From positions 62,001-126,000 of the forward strand of contig NZ_BMWH01000015.1 of NCBI RefSeq assembly GCF_014651135.1: a stretch of DNA of 64,000 bases. The letters are read 5' to 3'. Position 1 is the stretch's first letter, and every line of letters starts with the position of its first letter. The translations under genes and the position numbers were made by a program. The notes below the pieces were generated by a model. It was not told where the DNA came from, searched no databases, and saw only the letters and a program-made list of their open reading frames with translations. The stretch is from Streptomyces echinoruber (GTDB lineage: Bacteria; Actinomycetota; Actinomycetes; Streptomycetales; Streptomycetaceae). Below, piece by piece: positions 17,993 to 26,534 of the stretch.

Positions 17993-18928
17993 CTACGAGT
18001 GCCCCAGTTCCGCCGTCGACTCGTCCGTGGTTTCCGGGACCGAGCCGGAGTCGCGGGCCGGGTGCAGGGGGAGGGGTTCGACGCGGGTCTCGTCCAGGAC
18101 CGGCGGGGCCGGCTGCGGGGGCTTGGGCATGACCGCGGCCTCGGAGTGGCCGCCGCAGCCGTAGGCGAGGGAGACCACGCGGCCGTCGGCCGGGGAGAAC
18201 TCGTTGGCGCACACGCCGAAGGCCTGGCCGAGCGAGCCGCCGATCGGCATGAGGAAGCCGCAGCTCACGCAGGTGGCGGGGGCGGCCTGGGCCATCGGGG
18301 TCTTCGGGCCGAACGCCTCCTCCCAGCGGTCGGCGGCGGTGTGCAGGCCGTAGCGGGACAGCACCCGGGCCCGGCGCATGCCGAGTTCCTCGGCGACCGC
18401 GGCGATCGAGCCGCGGGAGGGCGCCGTGGGCAGGGTGCGCGGCGGGCTCGGGGTGACCTCCGCGTCCTCCGCCTCCGCCAGGTCGGCCATCTCTTCGGAG
18501 ACGTCGGAGACGGCGGAGTTCGGCGGCGGCTCGTCCGCGCCGGTGTAGCCCGGTTCCAGGCGCAGGTCGTCGGCCTCGGTCGGCAGCAGGTCCCCGGGGC
18601 CCAGGTCGCCCGGGCGCAGCCGTTCGCTCCACGGCACCCATTCCGGCGCCAGCAGCGCGTCGGGGCCGGGCAGCAGCACCACCTCGTCGACGGTGACGAC
18701 CTTCGCGCGCGAGGCGCGGGCCACGGTCACCGCCCAGCGCCAGCCGCGGTAGCCGAGCTCGTGGCAGGCGAAGAAGTGCGTGACGACGCGGTCGCCCTCC
18801 GACACCACCCCCGCGTGCTCACCGACCACCCCGGGCGCGGCGGCCTCCTCGGCCGCCGCACGGGCAAGGTCGACGGCCTCGGCGCACAGGCGGTCGGGGG
18901 TGCGGCTTCGCGTTGTCGCTGCGCTCAC
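17993..18928 (-). CDS. DUF3027 protein
   Basis: A 311-residue protein of the actinobacterial DUF3027 family, function unknown. The N-terminal domain has GDRVVTHFFACHELGYRGWRW and a VLLPGPDALLAPEWVPW motif typical of the family. The middle is acidic and Pro-rich. A C-terminal segment with CVSCGFLMPIGG, GVCANE and YGCGGH carries four cysteines and a His that could bind zinc. The gene often lies near cold-shock and menaquinone genes in this genus. It is divergent from the MFS gene. Confidence 0.8.
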   Translation of the reverse strand: MSAATTRSRTPDRLCAEAVDLARAAAEEAAAPGVVGEHAGVVSEGDRVVTHFFACHELGYRGWRWAVTVARASRAKVVTVDEVVLLPGPDALLAPEWVPWSERLRPGDLGPGDLLPTEADDLRLEPGYTGADEPPPNSAVSDVSEEMADLAEAEDAEVTPSPPRTLPTAPSRGSIAAVAEELGMRRARVLSRYGLHTAADRWEEAFGPKTPMAQAAPATCVSCGFLMPIGGSLGQAFGVCANEFSPADGRVVSLAYGCGGHSEAAVMPKPPQPAPPVLDETRVEPLPLHPARDSGSVPETTDESTAELGHS

Positions 18929-19264
18929 GGGTATCGCTTCTCTCCTACGCCTCTCACGGTGCGCCGGCCCGGCGGCGGGGGCGCGAACGGAGCGGACCTG
19001 GGGGCCGCGTCGACGTCCGCGCCGGTGTCGCGCTCGGGCGCACCCACATCACCCATTCTGCGGGATGACACCGGGCGCGCGGCCGAGAACGTTCGCCACG
19101 GCGCGCTGTAGGCACGCTACCTGCTCGCGTGCGCCTGGCCTACACCGACGGGTGTTTCCCGCTCCGGACGCCACGGGCCCCGCCCGCCCGGCGTGTCGTG
19201 ACGCGGCCGGCCGTTATGAGGCCGTAACCCCCCTACACGTCCGCGGAACGGGCACTATGACGGA
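18929..19264. other. Intergenic region between DUF3027 and MFS genes
   Basis: A 336-bp divergent promoter region. No ORF, repeat or hairpin could be supported in it. Confidence 0.4.
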
Positions 19265-20668
19265 ATGGCAGCCGCAAAGACGGAATTCAAGGGGCGCGAC
19301 CCGGGCCGCCGGAGCCGCCTGCCCTCGTCCGTCCGCACCGTCGGACGCGCCCTGCGCCTGCCGGTGACCGGCACCGCCCGCGGCATCCGCCGGGTGACCC
19401 ACGCCCACGGCGCGGGCGAGTCCGGCCTGGGCAAGCTGATCGAACTGCACGCGGTGAACGGCGCCGGCGACGTCATGATCACCGTGGCGCTCGCCTCCAC
19501 CGTGTTCTTCGCCGTGCCCACCGACGAGGCCCGCGGCCGCGTCGCCCTCTATCTGGCGATCACCATGGCGCCGTTCACGGTGCTCGCCCCGGTCGTCGGC
19601 CCGCTCCTGGACCGCCTGCCGCACGGCCGGCGCGCCGCGATGGCCGGCGCGATGCTGGCACGGGCGCTGCTGGCGCTGGTGCTGTCCGGCGCGGTGGTCA
19701 CCGGCAGCCTGGAACTGTATCCGGCGGCGCTCGGCGTGCTGGTGGCGTCCAAGGCGTACGGCGTGGTCAGAAGCGCCGTGGTGCCGCGCCTGCTGCCGCC
19801 CCGCTTCTCCCTGGTCAAGGCGAACTCCCGGGTCACCCTGGGCGGGCTGCTGGCCACCGGTGTCGCGGCGCCGGCGGGCGCGGGGCTGCAGGTCCTCGGC
19901 CCGCGCTGGCCGCTGTACGGCGCCTTCGTCCTCTTCGTCACCGGAACGTTCCTGTCGTTCTCCCTGCCGCCGAAGGTCGACTCCGCGAAGGGCGAGGACG
20001 TCGCGCTGCTCGCCGCGGACGAGCAGCACCTGCACGGCCCGCGCCGCAGCACCCCGCGCCGCCCCGGCCTGCGCACCGTCGGCACCGCCGTCACCCACGC
20101 CCTCGGCGCCAACGCCTCGCTGCGCTGCCTGTCCGGCTTCCTCATCTTCTTCCTCGCCTTCCTGCTGCGCGAGCACCCGCTCACCGGCCAGAGCGCGGCC
20201 GTCTCGCTCGGCCTGGTCGGGGTCGCGGCGGGCACGGGCAACGCGCTGGGCACGGCCGTCGGGGCGTGGCTGCGCTCCCGGGCGCCCGAGATCATCGTCG
20301 TGACCGTCGGCGCGGCCGTCCTGGGCGCCGCCGTCATCGCCGCCGTCTTCTTCGGCGCGTTCCTCGTCGCCTGCCTCGCCGCCGTCGCCGGTTTCTCCCA
20401 GGCCCTCGCCAAGCTCTCCCTGGACGCCCTCATCCAGCGGGACGTTCCCGAACTCGTGCGCACCTCCGCCTTCGCCCGCTCCGAGACGCTGCTGCAGATG
20501 GCGTGGGTGCTGGGCGGCGCCGTCGGCATCGTGCTGCCGCTGAACGGGACGGTGGGACTGTCGGTGGGCGCCGTGATCGTGGCGGCGGGCTGGCTGACCA
20601 CGCTGCGCGGGCTGCTCGCGTCGGCCCGGCGGGGCGGCAGGGCGGCGCAGACGGCGCGGGTGGTGTGA
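19265..20668 (+). CDS. MFS transporter
   Basis: A 467-residue major-facilitator transporter. After a basic 60-residue leader the first helix begins at DVMITVALASTVFF; about 12 helices follow, with the cytoplasmic loop PLLDRLPHGRRAAMAG (MFS motif A-like) near 115-130 and a central loop of charged and Pro residues at about 250-275. It resembles the drug-exporter-like branch found beside DUF3027 in Streptomyces. The substrate cannot be told. The stop codon is the first of a set of GTGTGACCCGGG repeats. Confidence 0.75.
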   Translation: MAAAKTEFKGRDPGRRSRLPSSVRTVGRALRLPVTGTARGIRRVTHAHGAGESGLGKLIELHAVNGAGDVMITVALASTVFFAVPTDEARGRVALYLAITMAPFTVLAPVVGPLLDRLPHGRRAAMAGAMLARALLALVLSGAVVTGSLELYPAALGVLVASKAYGVVRSAVVPRLLPPRFSLVKANSRVTLGGLLATGVAAPAGAGLQVLGPRWPLYGAFVLFVTGTFLSFSLPPKVDSAKGEDVALLAADEQHLHGPRRSTPRRPGLRTVGTAVTHALGANASLRCLSGFLIFFLAFLLREHPLTGQSAAVSLGLVGVAAGTGNALGTAVGAWLRSRAPEIIVVTVGAAVLGAAVIAAVFFGAFLVACLAAVAGFSQALAKLSLDALIQRDVPELVRTSAFARSETLLQMAWVLGGAVGIVLPLNGTVGLSVGAVIVAAGWLTTLRGLLASARRGGRAAQTARVV

Positions 20669-20830
20669 CCCGGGGGCGGGCGGTGCACACCGGGAAGGGG
20701 TGGGCGGTACGCACCGGGGAGGGCGGGTGGTGCGACCGGGGCACGGGGGTGTGACCCGGGACGGAAGGGACGGGAGGTGCGCTCGGGGCATGAGTGGTGT
20801 GACCCGGGGGCGGGGACGGGCGGTGTGACC
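20661..20830. repeat. Repeats starting at the MFS stop codon
   Basis: The 20-mer TGGTGTGACCCGGGGGCGGG, which contains the last codons and TGA of the gene, recurs exactly at 20795. Shorter forms (GTGTGACCCG) recur near 20746 and 20823. The region between consists of related GGGCGGT words. No gene lies here. Confidence 0.8.
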
Positions 20831-20887
20831 CGATGCATGCCGGACCCGCGTGGGTGGGGTGGACGGCGCGCCCGATAGCCTTCGGCC

Positions 20888-21355
20888 ATGACCACGCTGC
20901 ACTCCGTTGGGCGACGCCGCCGCGCCGTCGCCGCCGCCGGCGCCGTTTCCGCCGGACTGCTCGTCCTGTCGGCCTGCGACAAGCCGACGCCGCTGGCCAC
21001 GCTGACGGTCGGCCGCTCCTCGGTCAGCGAGGAGGCCACCTGCTACCACGACGGCGATGCCCTGAAGCAGTCCGAGACGAAGAAGTGCCTGAAGGCCGAC
21101 CAGACCATCACCGTGGACCCGGACGAGACCGTGCGCTTCGGCGTCGACCCGGAGATCGCGGACCACGGCTGGACGATCCTGATGAACGGCCAGCCGCTCA
21201 CCGACTCCAGCAAGAAGACCTACCGCACCATCCCCGGCAGCGTCTTCTTCAACGCGCAGTACGGCGCCACCGGCGACTCGACGATCGTCTCCGTCAAGGA
21301 GGGCGACAAGAGCACCCTCGGCGTCTGGTCGTTCAAGCTGAAGAAGGGCGACTGA
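20888..21355 (+). CDS. DUF2771 lipoprotein
   Basis: A 155-residue predicted lipoprotein with an Arg-rich start, a hydrophobic stretch and lipobox LVLSAC (Cys30). The mature part matches DUF2771 proteins of Streptomyces, a small beta-rich domain with one cysteine pair (TCYHD, KKCLK). Function unknown; it regularly precedes the futalosine genes. The end overlaps the CTG at 21352 that probably starts mqnB. Confidence 0.78.
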   Translation: MTTLHSVGRRRRAVAAAGAVSAGLLVLSACDKPTPLATLTVGRSSVSEEATCYHDGDALKQSETKKCLKADQTITVDPDETVRFGVDPEIADHGWTILMNGQPLTDSSKKTYRTIPGSVFFNAQYGATGDSTIVSVKEGDKSTLGVWSFKLKKGD

Positions 21356-22257
21356 CCACGTTCCCGGCACCGTTCCCGGAACCGTTCCCGGCATCCGCCC
21401 CGCGCGTCCTCGTGGCCACCGCGGTCCCCGCCGAGCGGGACGCGGTGGCCGGGGCGTTCCCCGCACCGGTGCGCGAGGTGCGGCACCCCGGGGCACTGCT
21501 GCACCGCACCTCCGTCGGCGTCGACCTGCTGGCCGCCGGCGTCGGCCCCGCCCTCGCCGCCGCCTCCACCGCCGCGGCCCTCACCGCCGCCGCCCTCGCC
21601 GGCACTCCGTACGCACTCGTCGTCTGCGCCGGCATCGCCGGCGGCTTCCTCCCCGACGCCCCCGTCGGCTCCCTCGTCGTCGCCGACGAGATCACCGTGG
21701 CCGACCTGGGCGCCGAGACGGCCGACGGGTTCCTGCCGGTCACCGAGCTGGGCTTCGGCACCGTCACCCACCGCCCGCCCGGGCCGCTGCTGCGGCGGGC
21801 GGCCGCCGCGACCGGCGCGCGCACCGGCACCGTCCTGACCGTCTCCACCGTCACCGGCACCGCCGCCCGCGCCGCCGCCCTGCGCGCCCGCCATCCGCGC
21901 GCCCTGGCCGAGGCGATGGAGGGCTTCGGCGTGGCCGAGGCGGCCGCCGCGCACGGCGTGCCCGTGCTGGAGGTGCGTGCCGTGTCCAACCCGGTCGGCC
22001 CCCGCGACCGCGCCGCCTGGCGCATCCCCGACGCGCTGGCGGCCCTGACGGAGGCGTTCGCGAAGCTCGCGCCCGTCCTGGAGAACCCGGGGATTCCAAA
22101 AATCCCGGAGATCCCGGAGAACCCGGAGAACCCGGAGAACCCGGGGGCCCTGGAGGTCCCGGAGAACCCGGAGCCCCCGGAGATCCGTCCCGGAGAGCCC
22201 GGAGAGCCCGCAGAGCTCGGAAAGCCCGGAGAGCCCGGAGAGGTGGAACCCGCATGA
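21352..22257 (+). CDS. mqnB: Futalosine hydrolase
   Basis: Cleaves hypoxanthine from futalosine in the menaquinone pathway; cytoplasmic nucleoside-phosphorylase fold. The start of the domain is VLVATAVPAERDAV, with VVCAGIAGGF, ADEITVADLGAE and the nucleoside-binding segment AEAMEGFGVAEAA. The frame has no ATG, GTG or TTG before the GTG at 21412, and that start would cut the first beta strand. A CTG at 21352 overlaps the upstream TGA in the form CTGA and follows AGAAGGG, so it is taken as the start (301 residues). The last 57 residues are a Pro/Glu repeat not present in typical MqnB. Overlaps mqnD by 4 bp (ATGA). Confidence 0.8.
   Translation: MTTFPAPFPEPFPASAPRVLVATAVPAERDAVAGAFPAPVREVRHPGALLHRTSVGVDLLAAGVGPALAAASTAAALTAAALAGTPYALVVCAGIAGGFLPDAPVGSLVVADEITVADLGAETADGFLPVTELGFGTVTHRPPGPLLRRAAAATGARTGTVLTVSTVTGTAARAAALRARHPRALAEAMEGFGVAEAAAAHGVPVLEVRAVSNPVGPRDRAAWRIPDALAALTEAFAKLAPVLENPGIPKIPEIPENPENPENPGALEVPENPEPPEIRPGEPGEPAELGKPGEPGEVEPA
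22080..22254. repeat. 9-bp repeats coding the Pro/Glu tail of MqnB
   Basis: Units near GGAGAACCC and GGAGAGCCC are repeated about 14 times, giving ENPENPENP and GEPGEPAELGKPGEPG in the protein. The array ends at the start codon of mqnD. Confidence 0.85.
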
Positions 22258-23111
22258 CCGCACCCGGTGAGCAGCCGCTGAAGATCGCCTACTCGCCCTG
22301 CCCGAACGACACCTTCGTCTTCCACGCCTGGGCCCACGGCCGTGTCCCCGGCGCGCCCGCGCTCGACGTCACCTTCGCCGACATCGACGTCACCAACGGC
22401 ATGGCCGAGCGCGGCGAGTACGACGTGCTGAAGGTGTCGTACGCCGTGCTGCCGTACGTCCTGGACGACTACGCCCTGCTGCCCTGCGGCGGCGCGCTGG
22501 GCCGCGGCTGCGGACCGCTGGTGCTGACCCGGGAGCCCGGCGCGGACCTCACCGGCCGGACCGTCGCGGTGCCGAGCGAGCGGTCGACGGCGTACCTGCT
22601 GTTCCGGCTGTGGGCCGCCGACACCGTGCCCGGTGGGGTCGGGGAGATCGTCGTGATGCCGTTCCACGAGATCATGCCCGCCGTGCGGGACGGCAAGGTC
22701 GACGCGGGCCTGGTCATCCACGAGGCGCGCTTCACGTATCAGAACTACGGCCTGCACGCCCTGGCCGACATGGGCGAGCACTGGGAGCGCACCACCGGGC
22801 TGCCCATCCCGCTCGGCGCGATCATCGCCCGGCGCTCCCTGGGCGCGGACACGCTGCGGCGGCTCGCCGAGGCCGCGCGCGCCTCCGTGCGCGCCGCCTG
22901 GGACGATCCCGGGGCGTCGCGCGCGTACGTCATGGAGCACGCCCAGGAGATGGACCCGGCCGTCGCCGACCAGCACATCGCGCTGTACGTGAACGACTTC
23001 ACCGCCGACCTGGGCCAGGAGGGCTACGCCGCCGTGCGCGGACTGCTCACGCGCGCGGCGGCCGAGGGACTGGTGCCGCCCCTCGGCCCGGACGCGCTGG
23101 CCTTTCCCTGA
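22254..23111 (+). CDS. mqnD: 1,4-dihydroxy-6-naphthoate synthase
   Basis: Converts cyclic dehypoxanthine futalosine to 1,4-dihydroxy-6-naphthoate, a late step of the futalosine route. At 285 residues it is normal length, with the periplasmic-binding-protein-like fold of MqnA/MqnD. Family motifs are IAYSPCPNDTFVFHAWAHG, DVLKVSYAVLPYVL, GCGPLV, STAYLLFRLW and LVIHEARFTYQNYGL, with the catalytic His in VIHEAR. Coupled to mqnB by ATGA. The stop TGA begins a 13-bp tandem array. Confidence 0.93.
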   Translation: MTAPGEQPLKIAYSPCPNDTFVFHAWAHGRVPGAPALDVTFADIDVTNGMAERGEYDVLKVSYAVLPYVLDDYALLPCGGALGRGCGPLVLTREPGADLTGRTVAVPSERSTAYLLFRLWAADTVPGGVGEIVVMPFHEIMPAVRDGKVDAGLVIHEARFTYQNYGLHALADMGEHWERTTGLPIPLGAIIARRSLGADTLRRLAEAARASVRAAWDDPGASRAYVMEHAQEMDPAVADQHIALYVNDFTADLGQEGYAAVRGLLTRAAAEGLVPPLGPDALAFP

Positions 23112-23200
23112 AACGCCCCTCCCAAGCGCCCTCCCGGAACGCCCTCCCGGAACGCCCTTCCGAAGCGCCCTCCCGGAGTGCCTCCCGGAACGGGTGAGAA
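23105..23200. repeat. 13-bp tandem array from the mqnD stop
   Basis: Seven degenerate units of TCCCGGAACGCCC; the first reads TCCCTGAAACGCCC and contains the mqnD stop. Positions 23132-23157 hold two exact units. No gene is seen between 23111 and 23335. Confidence 0.85.
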
Positions 23201-23334
23201 CACCTGAACGGGCGAGAGCACCTGGACGGGTGAGGGCGGGCGTAGGCGGGCGCGGGCGGTCCCGCGCGTCGATCCGGTGGCCGGCCGGTCGGTCGCCGGC
23301 CGGCCCGGTGGCGGTGGTGGTGGTGGCCGGTCGG

Positions 23335-23715
23335 CTACACGTCGAGCTGGTCGGCGACCGCCCGCAGCAGCCCGGCGATCTTGCGGCCCTGGGCCCGGTC
23401 CGGGTAGCGGCCCTTTTCGAGCATCGGTGTGATGTTCTCCAGCAGGGTCGTCAGGTCCTGGACGATGGAGGCCAGTTCGTCGGGCTTCTTGCGCTGCGCG
23501 GCGGCGACCGAGGGCGTCTCCAGCAGGGTCAGGGACAGCGCCTGGTCGCCGCGCTGCCCGGCGACGACGCCGAACTCCACCCGCTGGCCGGGCTTGAGCG
23601 TGTCTACTCCGGCGGGCAGGACCGAGGAGTGGACGAAGACGTCACCGCCGTCGTCGCGGGAGAGAAAGCCGAAGCCCTTCTCGCTGTTGAACCACTTGAC
23701 CTTGCCGGTAGGCAC
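23335..23715 (-). CDS. Cold-shock domain protein with C-terminal helical extension
   Basis: A 126-residue protein. Residues 1-66 are a cold-shock domain with RNP1 KGFGFLSR and RNP2 DVFVHSSV for single-stranded nucleic acid binding. Residues 75-126 (KPDELASIVQDLTTLLENI on to AGLLRAVADQLDV) are predicted helical and are absent from plain CspA proteins; this fused form is common in actinobacteria. Possibly an RNA chaperone that oligomerises through the tail. Divergent from the small membrane protein at 23898. Confidence 0.88.
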   Translation of the reverse strand: MPTGKVKWFNSEKGFGFLSRDDGGDVFVHSSVLPAGVDTLKPGQRVEFGVVAGQRGDQALSLTLLETPSVAAAQRKKPDELASIVQDLTTLLENITPMLEKGRYPDRAQGRKIAGLLRAVADQLDV

Positions 23716-23897
23716 GTCTGTCCTCGTCCTCGTACTCGTCGGAAAACTGCTTCTGAAACGGCTCTGGGACAGCTCTTCACAAGCTGTCGATAAGAAGAGC
23801 GGGCCGCACGACCCGCCGCTACCAAGGCTAATGGTCCCGGGGCCGGTGACAAGACGTCGCCGGCCCGTTCCCTTGCGCTGGGAACTACCCTGGTCCG

Positions 23898-24161
23898 GTG
23901 CGTGACAAAACCCAACCGAATTCCGCCGCGCCCGGCGATCGGCTCGTCCGCGCCGGTGCGATCGTCTTCTTCGTCGGCGCGCTGGCCACCCTCGTCACGG
24001 TGGCTCCGCTGTTTCTCGGTGTGAAACCGTTTCCGACCTACATGTTCGGACTGAGCATGCTCATGGCCGTCGGTTTCCTGCTGGCCGGCGCGGGCCTGCT
24101 CCGCTCGATCGCGGAGAGCCGCCGCCAGGCGCGGAAGTCGTCGCGCAAGCCGGTGGGTTAG
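23898..24161 (+). CDS. Small two-helix membrane protein
   Basis: An 87-residue protein with two membrane helices (AIVFFVGALATLVTVAPLFL and MFGLSMLMAVGFLLAGAGLL) joined by a short loop, and a basic tail. Starts with GTG. It is a typical conserved Streptomyces hypothetical; function unknown. Confidence 0.7.
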   Translation: MRDKTQPNSAAPGDRLVRAGAIVFFVGALATLVTVAPLFLGVKPFPTYMFGLSMLMAVGFLLAGAGLLRSIAESRRQARKSSRKPVG

Positions 24162-24210
24162 CAAGGCTGTGGGTTAGGCGGCACCCGGGCCGACCGAGCG
24201 ACGCCCAGGT

Positions 24211-24290
24211 CGGTCAGGCGGCACCCGAGTCGGTCAGTCGGCGCCCGGGTCGGTCAGTCGGCGCCCGGGTCGGTCAGTCGGCGCCCGGGC
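24211..24290. repeat. 20-bp tandem repeat across the HAD gene stop
   Basis: Four units of CGGTCAGTCGGCGCCCGGGT, with one variant first unit. On the minus strand each carries TGA in the same position; the TGA at 24274-24276 is the real stop of the HAD gene. A decayed unit precedes them at 24191. Confidence 0.9.
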
Positions 24291-25023
24291 GGGCCGGGCG
24301 GCCCGGGCCGCCCGAGCCGAGGTGGCCGGCCAGCCACCGCGGGAAGGCGGTCAGGTCGGGCAGGACCACGTCCGCTCCGGCCGCCCGCAGCTCCCGCTCG
24401 CTGCACGGCCCGGTGGCCACGGCCACCGAGAGGGCCCCGGCGGTACGGGCGCCGCGCACGTCCCCGACGTGGTCGCCGACGTACACGCTCGCGCCGTGCT
24501 CCCGCAGCGCCTGCGCCTTCTGCTCCGCCCACAGGTCGCCGACCACCGCGTCGGCGTCGATGCCGAGGTGCTCCAGGTGCAGCTTGGCGTTCGGCTCGTG
24601 CTTGGCGGTGACCACGATCGCCCGCCCGCCGGCCTCCCGCACCGCGGCCACCGCCTCCCGGGCGCCGGGCAGGGCCGGGGTGGCGGCCACCGCGTGCGTC
24701 GGGTACATCGACCGGTACAGGTCCGCCACGTCCCGGACCCGGTCCGCCGGGAACCAGTTGACCAGCTCCTGCTCCAGCGGCGGCCCCAGCCGCGTGATCG
24801 CGAGGTCGGCGTCGATGTACGTCCCCGTCCGCTCCGCCAGCGCCAGGTAGCAGGCGCGGATGCCCGGGCGGGAGTCGATGAGCGTCATGTCCAGGTCGAA
24901 TCCGACGATGAGGGCCGAGGTGGACGCGGGGTCGGACTCGGAGGCGGAAGCGGATTCGGACTCGGAGGCGGGAGCGGACTCGGAGGCGGAAGCGGACTCG
25001 GACTCGGGCGGCGGAAGGGTCAC
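24274..25023 (-). CDS. HAD-superfamily phosphatase (phosphoglycolate-phosphatase-like)
   Basis: About 249 residues. HAD motif I is FDLDMTLIDSR (nucleophile and acid Asp), motif II is VVTAKHE, motif III the Lys near LHLEHLG and motif IV VYVGDHVGDV. A helical cap lies between motifs I and II. This is the small-phosphatase type, substrate unknown. The first 40 residues are an unusual Ser/Glu/Ala tract (SESASASESAPASESESAS). GTG at 25023 is taken as start; a TTG five codons earlier is possible. The stop lies in a 20-bp repeat. Confidence 0.8.
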   Translation of the reverse strand: MTLPPPESESASASESAPASESESASASESDPASTSALIVGFDLDMTLIDSRPGIRACYLALAERTGTYIDADLAITRLGPPLEQELVNWFPADRVRDVADLYRSMYPTHAVAATPALPGAREAVAAVREAGGRAIVVTAKHEPNAKLHLEHLGIDADAVVGDLWAEQKAQALREHGASVYVGDHVGDVRGARTAGALSVAVATGPCSERELRAAGADVVLPDLTAFPRWLAGHLGSGGPGRPARPGAD

Positions 25024-25204
25024 AAGGTCATTCTGCAACCCGGGTACGGACCCGAAACCGCGCCCCCTCCCGCACCTCCGGCCCCCTTCCGCACCTCCAG
25101 CCCCCTCCCGCGCCTCCGGTCTCCGCCCCCGTCCCGGGAGACGCCCCAGGAGGCGCCCCGGGATCCGCCGCGACCGTCCCGTCCCGCTCCTGCGCCTCCG
25201 TTCC

Positions 25205-26245
25205 TCACCCCCGCACCCGCTGCGACCGCCACACCAGGAACAGCGCCGACAGCACCGCCGCGCCCCGCACCACCCAGGGCCAGGTCTGGGCGACGGCGTC
25301 GTTCAGGTGGCCCTCGGCGACGGGGGTGCCCCAGCGGCCGTCGGTGCGGCCCCACAGCCAGACGACGCCGGCGGCCAGGGCGAGGCCGGGCATGCCGAGG
25401 ACGGCCCACTTGGTCTCCGTCTCCGTCAGCCGGCGCGAGGCCCAGGCGATGAGCCAGCCCAGCAGCAGCGGCACCCAGCTGCCGAGGACGGCACCGGCGA
25501 CGAGGAGCGCGGCGGCGAGCAGGAGCAGGGGGTTGCTCCAGGTGCCCGCGCGGGGCAGCGGCAGCCGGCGGCGCGAGGCAGGGGCGTCGACGACGGCCTC
25601 CGCGACCGGAGCCACCCCCGCCTCCTTCTCCCCCTCGTCCTTGCCGTCCGCCTTCTCCGGCGTCAGCTCGCGCGGCGGCGGGGGCTTCAGCAGCTCCGGA
25701 ACCTCCACGCCGCCGACGAACCCGGGCACCTCGTCCACCGCCCCGGGCGGTCCCGGCGCCACCCGCCACCAGTCGGTCCCGCCGCCGCTGCCGAGTTCCC
25801 GCTCGCCCGCCAGGTGCGGCGGCGTGGGCGCGTCGGCCCGCGGTGCCGACGGCGGTTGCGGTTGCGGTCGTTCGGCGGAGCGGGCGCGGGGCACCATCCG
25901 CCGCAGCCCCTTGGGCCGTTCGCCGCCGCTCTCCGGGTGCGGCGCGGCCGGCGTGGGCTGCGCGGGCACCGAGGCCGGGACCGCGCCGGCCGACTGCGGG
26001 CCGGCGTCCGCACCGCCGGTGCCGCCCGCCGCCGCGACCACCTCGTCGGGGCTGCCCAGCCGAGCGATGATGCGGCGCACGGCGGCGGGACTGTCGACGG
26101 GGGTCCTGGCGCGGCGCCGGTCGATCTCGTCGCGCAGCTCGGCCACCAGGCGCATGCGGGCGGCCGAGGGAAGCTGCCGCTGCTGGGCGACGTCACCGAC
26201 GCGGCTCAGATACTCGTAGACGACCTGGTCGCTCTCAATCCCCAA
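25205..26245 (-). CDS. Four-helix membrane protein, conserved hypothetical
   Basis: About 346 residues. The N-terminal 70 residues (GIESDQVVYEYLSRVGDVAQ, then MRLVAELRDEIDRRR and AVRRIIARLGSPDEVVAAAG) resemble the HAAS-type helical domain found at the start of regulatory membrane proteins. A long Pro/Ala/Gly linker follows. The C-terminal 110 residues hold four membrane helices (from NPLLLLAAALLVAGAVLG). TTG at 26245 with GGAGGG upstream is chosen; the frame continues upstream into repeats. Function unknown. Confidence 0.6.
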   Translation of the reverse strand: MGIESDQVVYEYLSRVGDVAQQRQLPSAARMRLVAELRDEIDRRRARTPVDSPAAVRRIIARLGSPDEVVAAAGGTGGADAGPQSAGAVPASVPAQPTPAAPHPESGGERPKGLRRMVPRARSAERPQPQPPSAPRADAPTPPHLAGERELGSGGGTDWWRVAPGPPGAVDEVPGFVGGVEVPELLKPPPPRELTPEKADGKDEGEKEAGVAPVAEAVVDAPASRRRLPLPRAGTWSNPLLLLAAALLVAGAVLGSWVPLLLGWLIAWASRRLTETETKWAVLGMPGLALAAGVVWLWGRTDGRWGTPVAEGHLNDAVAQTWPWVVRGAAVLSALFLVWRSQRVRG

Positions 26246-26299
26246 GGAGCCCTCCGGGGCGGCTGCGTTGGATACGCCGGTGGGGACGAAGGTAGCGCA

Positions 26300-26530
26300 G
26301 ACGGACGGCCCCACCCATCCCCGCCCGTCCCCGACCGTCACCATCCGCTCGCTCCCTCACCCGTCCCCGACCGTCACCACCCCGCTCGCTCCCCCGTCCG
26401 TCCCTCCCCGATCCGCTCGCTCCCTCACCCGTCCCCGCCCCTCGCCCCTGCCGGGCACCGTCACCCGTCCCCCACCCCGCTCTCCCCTTCTCCCCTGCCC
26501 GGCGCCGTCGCCCCGACCCGCTACCGTGGG
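26300..26530. repeat. Degenerate CCGTCCCCGACC repeats
   Basis: The gap between the divergent genes is filled with loose repeats such as CCGTCCCCGACCGTCACCA and CCGCTCGCTCCCTCACC. No gene is supported. The ATG at 26535 follows TCGG with no strong ribosome site. Confidence 0.7.
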
Positions 26531-26534
26531 TCGG

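Noticed and set aside
22080..22254. Possible CRISPR array
   Set aside because: Units are 9 bp without spacers; it is a coding tandem repeat.
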